Of a DNA stretch of 44,650 bases, positions 1-6,943 are shown piece after piece (position 1 is the first letter of the stretch; each line of letters begins with the position of its first letter). The stretch covers positions 1 to 44,650 of the forward strand of contig JAVBLE010000034.1 of assembly GCA_031553685.1 (NCBI GenBank). The letters are read 5' to 3'. The DNA is from JAFGVL01 sp031553685 (GTDB taxonomy: Bacteria; Bacteroidota; Bacteroidia; Bacteroidales; Paludibacteraceae). The notes beneath the pieces are model-generated. The model had not been told where the DNA came from and did not search any database. It saw only the letters and a program-made list of their open reading frames with translations. A program made the translations under genes and the position numbers.

Positions 1-132
1 GACATGGCTCTTACTAAACTTTTATTCTTAGTACAGCAAAAGATATTGGAAAAGAATGCTCCTATTGCCGCTTGGAAAGAAATTTTAGCCGAGTTTATTA
101 TTTTATTTGAGAAAAGATGGTACATTAGCTGA
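1..132 (+). CDS. IS256-family transposase, C-terminal fragment
   Basis: The first base onward is an open frame of 43 codons ending in TGA at 130-132. It reads DMALTKLLFLVQQKILEKN followed by a tryptophan-containing helix and ends in FEKRWYIS. The pattern (leucine-rich helix, W, then an F-x-x-R-W end) matches the C-terminal tail of Mutator/IS256 transposases, which end close to the right inverted repeat. The 5' part lies outside the window, so the DDE catalytic residues cannot be seen and intactness is unknown. The inverted-repeat-like sequence that follows at about 141-168 supports the call. The family call rests on the C-terminal pattern only. Confidence 0.6.
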   Translation, partial: DMALTKLLFLVQQKILEKNAPIAAWKEILAEFIILFEKRWYIS

Positions 133-168
133 TACTTTCCCTGTTGACACAGTTTAATGAACAGACCC
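1..168 (+). mobile_element. IS256-like element, right end
   Basis: Directly after the transposase stop comes CTGTTGACACAGTTTAATGA, running on to ACAGACCC at 168. Read from the outside in, this starts GGGTCTGTTCATTAAAC, the type of terminal inverted repeat seen on IS256-group elements of Bacteroidetes. The left end is outside the window, so neither the partner repeat nor the target duplication could be checked. Confidence 0.55.
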
Positions 169-204
169 TAAGAAAGCATGAATTATTAACACAAATACCC
201 GTCA

Positions 205-238
205 AGCGGGTGTGTCAAAATAGAAAATTGAGGCAGCC
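205..238. repeat. Remnant of a Bacteroidetes-type terminator arm
   Basis: The stretch GTCAAAATAGAAAATT-GAGGCAGCCT closely resembles the right half of the terminator found after EF-G2 at 30808-30844 (read on the other strand). The partner arm is not recognisable here. It is probably a decayed intergenic repeat separated from its arm by the IS insertion. Confidence 0.3.
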
Positions 239-319
239 TTGCTTATAAATTGTAAGTAAAACGATGGAAAAAGGTGCGTAGCACCCTAATCTTTACCCCT
301 GCTATCGCAGGTCTGTGAC

Positions 320-397
320 CATAAGTGTTCGAAACATGAATTTAAAGGCTGCAAGCCTTATTTAATCCAGCCCAAAACAAGGTTTCGAACACTTATG
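320..397. repeat. Long perfect inverted repeat with inner hairpin
   Basis: CATAAGTGTTCGAAAC at 320-335 is exactly complementary to GTTTCGAACACTTATG at 382-397, a 16-bp perfect arm. A smaller hairpin, AAGGCTGCAAGCCTT, sits between the arms. The unit is about 78 bp with no coding capacity. It may be a MITE- or REP-type element, or an RNA hairpin downstream of the leftward 326-aa gene. Confidence 0.65.
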
Positions 398-447
398 ATT
401 TGCAATCCGACAAAAAAACAATTCCTATTTTACCGGATTACAAATCC
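397..447. repeat. Dispersed 51-bp repeat, copy 1
   Basis: Begins GATTTGCAATCCGA and ends GGATTACAAATCC, so its ends are inverted repeats of each other. A nearly identical copy lies at 1598-1648. The two copies flank the 326-aa gene at 550-1530, so that gene sits between short direct repeats. Confidence 0.65.
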
Positions 448-549
448 TTCACAGTAAAAAAGCGAGGGATTGCAAATCCCTCGCGACGGGCAGACACAAA
501 ATATGAAGCAATCAATAACCTTAGAATTTTTTTCATTTGTTTTAATGTA

Positions 550-1530
550 TTATTCATAATACTCTATTTGTCGGTCAATAATATATTTCAATTTACCATT
601 TCTATAAATAAGCTGACTTGTCCAATTATTATTTACATCATAGATGTAAGTGTATCTGATTTTTTTATCATCAGATTCAATATTGCCGAATTTATCATAA
701 GTATAGAACAAAACCAAAGATTCATTTTTATTTGGACGACACTCTATTATTTGTCCTTTCTCGTTATAGACATTAACCGAAACAAGGTTGTCCTTATCGT
801 ATAAAGTTTCTTCTTTTTTGTTTCCCGTCTTATAATAGTAAACTTCTTCCGAGATTTCCTTGTTTTCATCTTTGAATATAATTTTTTCTAAGTTATTATC
901 TTCGTCATAAATCCTGATTTCTTCCTCTAAAAAGGTTTTTTTACCATTGCTTATTTTGTACTTTGTGAAAATTTTTTCATTGTTTTTGACTGTGTGAGAG
1001 TAAACAGAGCTATCTTTCTTATTGGTGTTTAAATTTATGGTTTCCTCTAAAACGATTTCTCCTTCCATATTGAAATACTTTGCCAATATGGTGTTTGATT
1101 TTGAATAATATATTCCTTTTTGATTTATCTGCCCATTTTGGTGATATAAGACCATACTCCTTAAATATAAAGAGTTTCCATGAAAATGCTCCAATTCAAC
1201 AAAAATACCATCTTTATAAGTATATTTTATTGAACAGGATGGACATTCTTTTTTCTGTATCTCTGTTATGTTTCCATTGTTGTTGAATGAAACACAGATA
1301 TTATTCCGAATAAATTCATTAGGAAAGTATGCAAACGAAAAATCTTTTGTATTGCGTTTTTCTCCTCGTACGATATTCCCGTTTTTTATTTTGGCTTTAT
1401 ATACTGCTTGTGTAGCTGATTTTACCTTTCCCTGCAGGTTACATTTTTCTAAATCAGTATTTGGTTTTGCTTGCAGGATGAGTGTGCTAAAGATACTCAA
1501 CAGTAATAGTAATGTTTTTTGTTTTTCCAT
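550..1530 (-). CDS. Secreted protein with MORN_2/YD-like tandem motifs
   Basis: Starts with a signal peptide (MEKQKTLLLLLSIFSTLILQA) and continues with about 300 residues of short beta-hairpin-like repeats rich in Tyr, Asn and Gly-x-I, for example YHQNGQINQKGIYY, YYYKTGNKKEETLYD and VYNEKGQIIECRP. This is the texture of MORN_2/YwqK-type repeats (Y-x-x-G-x-x) that also resemble YD repeats. It is probably periplasmic or exported. No catalytic motif is visible. It lies at the downstream end of the leftward secreted-protein locus, after the lipoprotein paralogues, and is bracketed by the 51-bp dispersed repeats. It could be another accessory or immunity-type protein of that locus; function unknown. 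Confidence 0.75.
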   Translation of the reverse strand: MEKQKTLLLLLSIFSTLILQAKPNTDLEKCNLQGKVKSATQAVYKAKIKNGNIVRGEKRNTKDFSFAYFPNEFIRNNICVSFNNNGNITEIQKKECPSCSIKYTYKDGIFVELEHFHGNSLYLRSMVLYHQNGQINQKGIYYSKSNTILAKYFNMEGEIVLEETINLNTNKKDSSVYSHTVKNNEKIFTKYKISNGKKTFLEEEIRIYDEDNNLEKIIFKDENKEISEEVYYYKTGNKKEETLYDKDNLVSVNVYNEKGQIIECRPNKNESLVLFYTYDKFGNIESDDKKIRYTYIYDVNNNWTSQLIYRNGKLKYIIDRQIEYYE

Positions 1531-1597
1531 TTTATAAAAGAATTTAAAATAACTCCGTCAAGCGGGATTTGCAATCCCGCTTTCCAATTATTATAAA

Positions 1598-1648
1598 GAT
1601 TTGCAATCCGATAAAAATTCAATTCCTATTTTACCGGATTGCAAATCC
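1598..1648. repeat. Dispersed 51-bp repeat, copy 2
   Basis: Second copy of the repeat at 397-447, differing at only a few positions. Here it runs straight into the lipoprotein-associated hairpin repeat at 1664-1691. Confidence 0.65.
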
Positions 1649-1663
1649 CTCGCGACGGGAGTT

Positions 1664-1691
1664 CCTGCTGGTAGAACCAACTACCGGCAGG
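1664..1691. repeat. Lipoprotein-associated hairpin, copy 1
   Basis: Imperfect palindrome CCTGCTGGTAG-AACCAA-CTACCGGCAGG just downstream of the stop of the lipoprotein gene at 1706. The same hairpin plus about 20 following bases recurs at 2280-2307 and 3191-3218, each time beside the 3' end of a paralogous lipoprotein gene. It appears to have been copied along with the genes. No clear T-run follows, so a terminator role is uncertain. Confidence 0.6.
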
Positions 1692-1705
1692 ATAATGATT
1701 GCAAA

Positions 1706-2197
1706 TTAATGTGTTTGCTTCAATGGATACTCATAATGTACAACTTCAATATCTTTTATGATTCGTTCCCCATAAAAAGATGCTCCAGATGGGTTCCAAA
1801 CTCCTGTTGAGTTTTCTTTTGAAAACACTTCGGCACCAGAAATGCCTTCTTGGAAGTTCACAATTATACAATAAAGCCCCCCTCCCTCATATATTTTGTC
1901 TGATTTTTCATTATTATTTACAAAGAATAAAGATACGCCATATACTTTTTGATCTTTTTTAGGGACAAGAGGTGATAGTGAAAGTACATTGATTTCACTA
2001 TCATCAACTAAAGTTTTTATAGTTTTTCCAATATAAAAAGCTTTATTATTTTCAAAATTGGTTTTCAAATATTTTAAAGTGTCATTGTTAAATTTAGAAT
2101 AAGAAATATAATTCTTGTTCCCGCTTATTGCTTTTTTTTGTGTATGGCAAGCTATAACATTGATAGCAATAGCCAATAAGATTATTAATTTTTTCAT
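1706..2197 (-). CDS. Lipoprotein of a tandem paralogue family (third copy)
   Basis: An upstream in-frame Met exists at 2251, but the start at 2197 gives a clean lipoprotein signal, MKKLIILLAIAINVIAC, with lipobox V-I-A-C followed by HTQKK. The mature part shares the pattern NY-x-Y-x-KF-x-NDT-x-YLKTNFE-N-x-FYIGK and the ending GERIIKDI with the products of 2331-2858 and 3242-3769, but is the most diverged at the C-terminus. It is expected in the periplasm or outer membrane. No known domain was recognised. By position it could be an immunity-type lipoprotein for the 543-aa protein upstream, which is inference. Confidence 0.75.
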   Translation of the reverse strand: MKKLIILLAIAINVIACHTQKKAISGNKNYISYSKFNNDTLKYLKTNFENNKAFYIGKTIKTLVDDSEINVLSLSPLVPKKDQKVYGVSLFFVNNNEKSDKIYEGGGLYCIIVNFQEGISGAEVFSKENSTGVWNPSGASFYGERIIKDIEVVHYEYPLKQTH

Positions 2198-2218
2198 ATT
2201 AAATTTATTTTTATCGTC

Positions 2219-2252
2219 CACATCGTTTTTCTGTAAAGCTATTATTAACATA
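2219..2252 (-). pseudogene. Minimal remnant of the 543-aa protein's C-terminus
   Basis: Read leftward this encodes VNNSFTEKRC, matching the last residues (NNTFTEKRCK) of the 543-aa protein encoded at 3783-5414. It sits directly upstream of the lipoprotein start at 2197, in the same place the full-length gene's 3' end occupies relative to the lipoprotein at 3769. It is therefore a leftover from duplication of a [C-terminus + lipoprotein] unit. Confidence 0.55.
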
Positions 2253-2279
2253 TCTTTTAGCTAAATTCTCTTTTTAGTT

Positions 2280-2307
2280 CCTGCCGACAGAACCAACCAT
2301 CGGCAGG
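2280..2307. repeat. Lipoprotein-associated hairpin, copy 2
   Basis: CCTGCCGACAG-AACCAA-CCATCGGCAGG followed by ATAATGATTACAAATTAATG, immediately downstream of the lipoprotein gene ending at 2331. Copy of the hairpins at 1664 and 3191. Confidence 0.6.
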
Positions 2308-2330
2308 ATAATGATTACAAATTAATGTGG

Positions 2331-2858
2331 TTATTCTATTAGAGGAGTAACTCTAATATCTTTTATTATTTGCTCTCCATAGTATTGATATTCAATCGAG
2401 TTAGGATTGTATTTTCTTAGCTCGGCTGGGGTACGGCGTCTTTCCTTGTTATCCTCTCGCATCAATTCTCTTACTTTTTCAGAAGGAACTGCTTCTTGAA
2501 AATCAATGAACATAAAAAGTGGCAATGACCCAGTTCTATTTTTCTTCCTATATTCATACTGTTCTTCTGTAAAGTAAAATAATCCTACACCAATATTATT
2601 ACCTAACTCTCCGCTTTTTTGAGATGGTGTTGGATAAGAACCAATAGGAATAACTTCAAAATCATTAAGCAATACTTTTAGCGGTTTACCAATATAAAAA
2701 CTTTTGTTAGTTTCAAAGTTAGTTTTTAAATACAAGGTGGTATCGTTGTGAAACTTTGTATAAGGGATATAGTTTTTATTACCGTTTACGACTTCTTTTT
2801 GTGTATGACAAGCTATTGCAGTAACGACTAATACCAATATTATTAATGCTTTTTTCAT
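2331..2858 (-). CDS. Lipoprotein of a tandem paralogue family (second copy)
   Basis: The start at 2858 is preferred over the Met at 2885 because it gives a proper lipoprotein signal, MKKALIILVLVVTAIAC, cysteine followed by HTQKEV. The mature protein shares its layout with the 175-aa neighbour: NYIPYTKFHNDT, LKTNFETNKSFYIGKPLKVL, a Y-x-Y-R-K stretch, LPLFMFIDFQEA and the end GEQIIKDIRVTPLIE. The identical ending with the 3242-3769 product shows recent duplication. Directly upstream lies a pseudogene fragment of the 543-aa protein's 3' end. No family was recognised. Confidence 0.8.
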   Translation of the reverse strand: MKKALIILVLVVTAIACHTQKEVVNGNKNYIPYTKFHNDTTLYLKTNFETNKSFYIGKPLKVLLNDFEVIPIGSYPTPSQKSGELGNNIGVGLFYFTEEQYEYRKKNRTGSLPLFMFIDFQEAVPSEKVRELMREDNKERRRTPAELRKYNPNSIEYQYYGEQIIKDIRVTPLIE

Positions 2859-2869
2859 TGTAGTAATTA

Positions 2870-3020
2870 TTAAGGTTGTTTGCATCTGTTTTCAGTAAAG
2901 GTACCAGTTTGAGGGTTTTTGTTTGTTTCTATTTTTTGAAACATAAAATTTCCGTCTTTATCAAGAGTGCCTTCAAACAGAACTAATTTCAATTCAGAAT
3001 CGTACATATACACTCTCTGG
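2870..3020 (-). pseudogene. C-terminal fragment of a duplicated 543-aa protein gene
   Basis: Translated leftward, 2882-3019 reads RVYMYDSELKLVLFEGTLDK then DGNFMFQKIETNKNPQTGTF and TENRC, closely matching the last ~48 residues of the intact protein at 3783-5414 (RAYMYEATLNLVLFEGTLDK ... TFTEKRCK). The frame has no start codon and is cut off at about 3020, beside a hairpin region. It is a degenerate copy of the upstream gene's 3' end, left by duplication of the 3' end together with the downstream lipoprotein gene. Confidence 0.85.
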
Positions 3021-3062
3021 CGCAAGTTTGAGCGCAGCGGTAACTTGTGCCTAAAGCAAAGA

Positions 3063-3099
3063 AAGTTTGCAACTTGTTTTTAGTCGAAGTTGCAAACTT
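3063..3099. repeat. Perfect 13-bp hairpin at the pseudogene breakpoint
   Basis: AAGTTTGCAACTT at 3063-3075 pairs perfectly with AAGTTGCAAACTT at 3087-3099. It lies in unrelated sequence (about 3021-3180) that replaces the rest of the duplicated gene. It may be a REP-like element or a terminator; a second weak repeat (CAAGTTTGAG...GTAACTTG) lies just before it. Confidence 0.5.
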
Positions 3100-3190
3100 C
3101 TTTCTAATTATGAGTCCAAGTTCTGAAAACTTGAACTAGGATAACGGGTTAACATACTTGCACCAAATAGGGCAGAACTCTCTCTTAGTT

Positions 3191-3218
3191 CCTGCCGGCA
3201 GAACCAACTACCGACAGG
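3191..3218. repeat. Lipoprotein-associated hairpin, copy 3
   Basis: CCTGCCGGCAG-AACCAA-CTACCGACAGG followed by ATAATGATTACATATTAATG up to the stop of the lipoprotein gene at 3242. Same unit as at 1664 and 2280. Confidence 0.6.
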
Positions 3219-3241
3219 ATAATGATTACATATTAATGTAT

Positions 3242-3769
3242 TTACTCTATTAGAGGAGTAACTCTAATATCTTTTATTATTTGCTCTCCATTAAGCTTAG
3301 TATAAGTAGAATTAGGGTTGTACTTATCATTAAAAACATATTGTTCATCAACCTTATTGCTGTTTTCTCTTCTTACATCTCTCGAAACTTCAATAGGAAT
3401 TGCTTCTTGGAAGTCAATAAACATGTAAAGAGGTAATGAACCCTTTTCATTTTTTATCCTATATTCATACTGTTCTCTTGTGAAGAATTTTAGCTCTACA
3501 CCAATAGTGTTTTTCTTGCTTCCAAATTTATTAGGGAAAAAATCAGTCATGGATATAGGAAGAATTTCCAAATCATTAAGCAGTACTTTTAATGGTTTGC
3601 CTATGTAAAAGTTTTTATTATTATCAAAATTCGTTTTCAAATAACTTAATGTGTCATCTTTAAACTTAGTGTAGGGAGTATAGTTTGTGTTTCCACTAAT
3701 AGCTGTTTTTTGTGTGTGGCATGCTATTACTATAACAACTAATGCCGCTATAACTAATATCTTTTTCAT
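3242..3769 (-). CDS. Lipoprotein of a tandem paralogue family (first copy)
   Basis: 175 aa with lipoprotein signal MKKILVIAALVVIVIAC (Cys17) followed by HTQKTAISGN. It follows the intact 543-aa gene by 13 bp, so the two are almost certainly co-transcribed. It shares the motif set NYTPYTKFKDDT, LKTNFDNNKNFYIGKPLKVL, FTREQYEYRIKN, LPLYMFIDFQEA and the terminal GEQIIKDIRVTPLIE with the paralogue at 2331-2858. Expected location is periplasm or outer membrane. Tight coupling to a large secreted protein, and duplication together with that protein's C-terminus, make an immunity or chaperone partner role plausible but unproven. Confidence 0.85.
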   Translation of the reverse strand: MKKILVIAALVVIVIACHTQKTAISGNTNYTPYTKFKDDTLSYLKTNFDNNKNFYIGKPLKVLLNDLEILPISMTDFFPNKFGSKKNTIGVELKFFTREQYEYRIKNEKGSLPLYMFIDFQEAIPIEVSRDVRRENSNKVDEQYVFNDKYNPNSTYTKLNGEQIIKDIRVTPLIE

Positions 3770-3782
3770 AGTATAATTATTT

Positions 3783-5414
3783 TTATTTACATCGTTTTTC
3801 TGTAAAAGTATTGTTTTGTGGATTTTTATCTAACTGAACTTGTTGGAATACAAAGTTGCCATTTTTATCCAATGTTCCTTCAAACAGTACTAAATTTAGT
3901 GTTGCCTCATACATATAAGCTCTGGCTAACAGATCTATTTCTGTATCTGATCTGCCTTCAGAATTGTTGTCGATTAAATTCTGAAGAGCTAAAAAATATG
4001 CATCATATGGTGCTGTTCCTTGCAAAAAGTTTCCATTCGCATCAAAATACGAACCAGGGTCCGTTATATATCTACTCATATCGCCGGCCATAGGAGTCGA
4101 AGTGTTTACCCGCACATCGTAAGCGGTGTTTTCCCCTATCAGGTAGAGTGATTGGAACGAGGCTTGCCTGTCGGCTATACTTAGTAACTCAACCATTTGC
4201 CGGTCGGTATAGAATGTTTGCCCGGGTGCCATGTTCATAGCCACTCCATAGATGGATGGGGGCATTTTACCTCCAAAAGGATCAAAATAGCCCAAATCGG
4301 TGTACAAGTTATTACGAGCTGCATCAATACCATTGATATTATCTACACCGCCAACACCCGAAGTTGTTATTCCTCCAGCAGTGTAGCTGATAGTTTCAGC
4401 AGGATCCATGTTCTTAGGAGAGCCTATGGCTATGTAACTTTGTGGGTTTCCACTGCTTGCCATTGTTTGTAATCCTTGTATTTGCTGAGATATTACAGGC
4501 ACGCCATCTTTTGTTGTTAGTTGTAGTAAATTACTTACTTGTTGTCCAGCCTGTTGGCAATCTTTAGGGCATATACAAGGTTGACAGCTTGAGTTTCCAG
4601 CTCTTAATTGAGGAGCATTACTATCTGTTTTATACTTTCCACAAACAGTACATTTCTCTCCTTCGCATTCATCACAAGCCTTCAATCCGGTAGTACCTCC
4701 CACACAAATGCCGCATTTGTCGCGGTAAGCATCACCGTCGCGTATGCCTGCACAGTCGTAGGTATAGTTATCATCGGGGTCATCTGGATCCGGTTCGGGA
4801 TCTTCGGTACCTTCGGGGTCAGATTTTGTGATTTCATCATAATAATCGCCAGGGTAACCGTTGTTTCCGGTATTGTTTTCCTCAAAATCGTTTATACCAT
4901 TATGGTTAAGGTCTTCTGTAGAATCTTTTATGCCGTTGTTGTTTCTATCTTCATTGCCGGGGGTTTCTTTAAGTTCTTCCCGCATTTCTGACTTATAACA
5001 ATTACAATCTCTATTAAAATCTTCAGGACCTTGTACTTGTATGTATTCTACGGGTTGGTTGGAGGTAGATTCGCGTTCTGCATACTCCTCGTTCTTTTCC
5101 AGAAAATCTTCTCTTATTTCCTCTATATAGTTGCTTTCATAGTCCAACTCGTCCAATGATTCCAGAACATCGTCAATTAATCCCGGGTCGGCGTTTTCGA
5201 AGAAATCTTCGGCGCTAGTCCAAACCTCTACATCAAAACCTTCATCCTCAAAATAGTCGATCCAGTCATCAATATCCCAATCGCTATAGTCATCATCATC
5301 GTCCATAGCATAGACATCTGTTCCAACTTCTATTGCAGGCCAAGGCGTAAACCGTACAGTCAATCCTAAGCACAGTAGCAAAGTTAACAATATCTTATAT
5401 ATATTTCGTTTCAT
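3783..5414 (-). CDS. Large secreted acidic, Ca-loop and Cys-rich protein
   Basis: 543 aa. A signal peptide (about 1-36, ending VGTDVYA) is followed by an acidic region (MDDDDDYSDWDIDDW and many Asp/Glu to about 120). Calcium-loop-like repeats follow (DRNNNGIKDSTEDLNHNGIN, about 156-175), then an Asp/Pro linker and a cysteine module (DCAGIRDGDAYRDKCGICVG, CDECEGEKCTVCGK, CQPCICPKDC). The C-terminal half (about 290-543) is Gly/Ser/Thr-rich and ends LVLFEGTLDKNGNFVFQQVQ...TEKRCK. Similar D-C-x-G...CG-x-CVGG modules occur in Bacteroidetes exported toxins and adhesins, from memory. No enzymatic motif is evident. It is co-transcribed with the Sel1 protein upstream and the lipoprotein downstream, and its 3' end has been duplicated twice downstream. 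Confidence 0.8.
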   Translation of the reverse strand: MKRNIYKILLTLLLCLGLTVRFTPWPAIEVGTDVYAMDDDDDYSDWDIDDWIDYFEDEGFDVEVWTSAEDFFENADPGLIDDVLESLDELDYESNYIEEIREDFLEKNEEYAERESTSNQPVEYIQVQGPEDFNRDCNCYKSEMREELKETPGNEDRNNNGIKDSTEDLNHNGINDFEENNTGNNGYPGDYYDEITKSDPEGTEDPEPDPDDPDDNYTYDCAGIRDGDAYRDKCGICVGGTTGLKACDECEGEKCTVCGKYKTDSNAPQLRAGNSSCQPCICPKDCQQAGQQVSNLLQLTTKDGVPVISQQIQGLQTMASSGNPQSYIAIGSPKNMDPAETISYTAGGITTSGVGGVDNINGIDAARNNLYTDLGYFDPFGGKMPPSIYGVAMNMAPGQTFYTDRQMVELLSIADRQASFQSLYLIGENTAYDVRVNTSTPMAGDMSRYITDPGSYFDANGNFLQGTAPYDAYFLALQNLIDNNSEGRSDTEIDLLARAYMYEATLNLVLFEGTLDKNGNFVFQQVQLDKNPQNNTFTEKRCK

Positions 5415-5428
5415 AATGATTTAATTAT

Positions 5429-6895
5429 TTAAGGTTTTCGTATAATTAAAGTATTCAGGTTGATGACCTTGTTCTTGAGGCTTAGCACATAGGTGCCTGC
5501 GGGCAGGTTCAGGTTCAGTGTTTTTTGCTGCATACCTTTGGTAAATTCGCTTGTTTGGCTATATACGGCTTTGCCGCTCATATCGGTTACCTGCAGGGTA
5601 GCTTGCTGGGCTTGTTGCAGGGTTATATCGGCTATCAGTTCCTTGTCAAATGGGTTGGGCGATGCCAGCAATGAGTTTTGCAAGCGTACAGCACTGGTTC
5701 TGCTTGTGTTTTTTGCTATTGGTGCCACTGTTCGTTTCAGTTCTACCATAGTCGGAGAGGATGGCTCCATGGTTTGTGGTGAGAATTGGTCAATATTCCC
5801 CAACAAAGAAACGGTACCGGCGGAATCGGTTTTCACTTCTAACCGAGCTTGGCGAATTTCGTAAGTTCTATCCCAGAAGTGCAAATATTGCATATTGTCC
5901 AGAACCCATACGCTATCTTCCCTGTGACCCAAAACGCGGATAGAGGTGCTGTCACCTTGTAGCCATACACCATTCAGTTCGCCATCATTGGCATAATCCA
6001 GTTGGAGGGATAGCTTCTTTTCTTCGACTATACGCTTTCTTCCCCAATCATAACGCAATATGCGTCCTTCCCATATTCCGCCCAGGTTATCGGTGGCATT
6101 GTTTTTTATGCGGCGGTAAGCGGGTGCTCCGGATCGTTGTGTACCGTTTGCTCTTGCCGAACGCAACTGCGGTTTATCTTCATAATTGACAATGCGGTTT
6201 TGGGTAATAAACTCCACCGCATGATCGTAGCCTTGTTTTGCTGCCTTCTCTATCAGGGTTTTGCCTCGCACCAGGTCTTTGCTTACACCATCGCCACCCA
6301 AGTAACACAATCCTAGATAATACGAACAGGCTGCATTTTCTACCGCATTTCCTAGTGTAAACATTTTTACCGCCTTGGCGTAATCTTGTGGAATACCGAA
6401 TCCTTTGTAATAACAATACCCCATGCCGTAATATCCTGAAGTATAACCCAAAGCTGTTGCCGTTGTATAATATTCAAAAGCTTTCGCCATATCTTGTGGA
6501 CCTCCTTGTGCATTTTTATACATCTGTGCCAGATTATAGGCAGATTTCCCATAACGCAAGTTTATGGCTTTTTTATAAAGGTTCCTTGCCATTTCGTAAT
6601 TTTGTGCCATGCCTAACCCTTGACGGTACATGCTTGCCATAGCATTTAACGCCTTTGGGTCACCTTGTTTGGCTAAATCAAAGTAAAGTGAAAATGCTTT
6701 ACCATAATCTACACTCGTATATATACCATTCATATAGCGGTATGCTGCTAAATGCTTTTGTTCGTTCAGAGTTAGTTCCCTTTTGGTGGAATCTTGTGCT
6801 TCTATTCCTTCGTCGTATTCTTGTGCCGACATTTTTCCCACCAATAAACCACAAAGCAGCACCACTAAAAACAGTTTTTTATATATTGTTTCCAT
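5429..6895 (-). CDS. Sel1-repeat protein with T9SS C-terminal sorting domain
   Basis: 488 aa. Signal peptide at 1-24 (ending VGKMSAQ). Residues about 45-235 hold consecutive Sel1 repeats with the A-x-x-x-Y/F-x-x-A-x-x-x-G-x-x-x-A spacing, for example DYGKAFSLYFDLAKQGDPKA and GDGVSKDLVRGKTLIEKAAK. A middle beta-rich region follows (about 265-395, GGIWEGRILRYDWGRKRIV). The C-terminus (about 410-488, LLASPNPFDKELIADITLQQ...LNLPAGTYVLSLKNKV) is a type A Por secretion sorting domain, so the protein should leave through the type IX system and be processed or anchored at the surface. Its stop is 14 bp from the next gene's start, so it belongs to the same leftward operon. Confidence 0.9.
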   Translation of the reverse strand: METIYKKLFLVVLLCGLLVGKMSAQEYDEGIEAQDSTKRELTLNEQKHLAAYRYMNGIYTSVDYGKAFSLYFDLAKQGDPKALNAMASMYRQGLGMAQNYEMARNLYKKAINLRYGKSAYNLAQMYKNAQGGPQDMAKAFEYYTTATALGYTSGYYGMGYCYYKGFGIPQDYAKAVKMFTLGNAVENAACSYYLGLCYLGGDGVSKDLVRGKTLIEKAAKQGYDHAVEFITQNRIVNYEDKPQLRSARANGTQRSGAPAYRRIKNNATDNLGGIWEGRILRYDWGRKRIVEEKKLSLQLDYANDGELNGVWLQGDSTSIRVLGHREDSVWVLDNMQYLHFWDRTYEIRQARLEVKTDSAGTVSLLGNIDQFSPQTMEPSSPTMVELKRTVAPIAKNTSRTSAVRLQNSLLASPNPFDKELIADITLQQAQQATLQVTDMSGKAVYSQTSEFTKGMQQKTLNLNLPAGTYVLSLKNKVINLNTLIIRKP

Positions 6896-6943
6896 GATTT
6901 TTATTATTAATAATTAATAATTGAACATTGATAATTTAAAAAA

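Noticed and set aside
2219..2251. Start of the third lipoprotein at 2251
   Set aside because: The added 18 residues precede a complete lipoprotein signal at 2197 and overlap the remnant of the large protein's C-terminus in another frame.
4608..4991. Plus-strand 127-codon frame opposite the 543-aa gene
   Set aside because: Its hydrophobic sequence is the antisense of the Asp/Glu-rich and Ca-loop region; the minus-strand gene has a signal peptide, co-directional neighbours and duplicated remnants in its frame.
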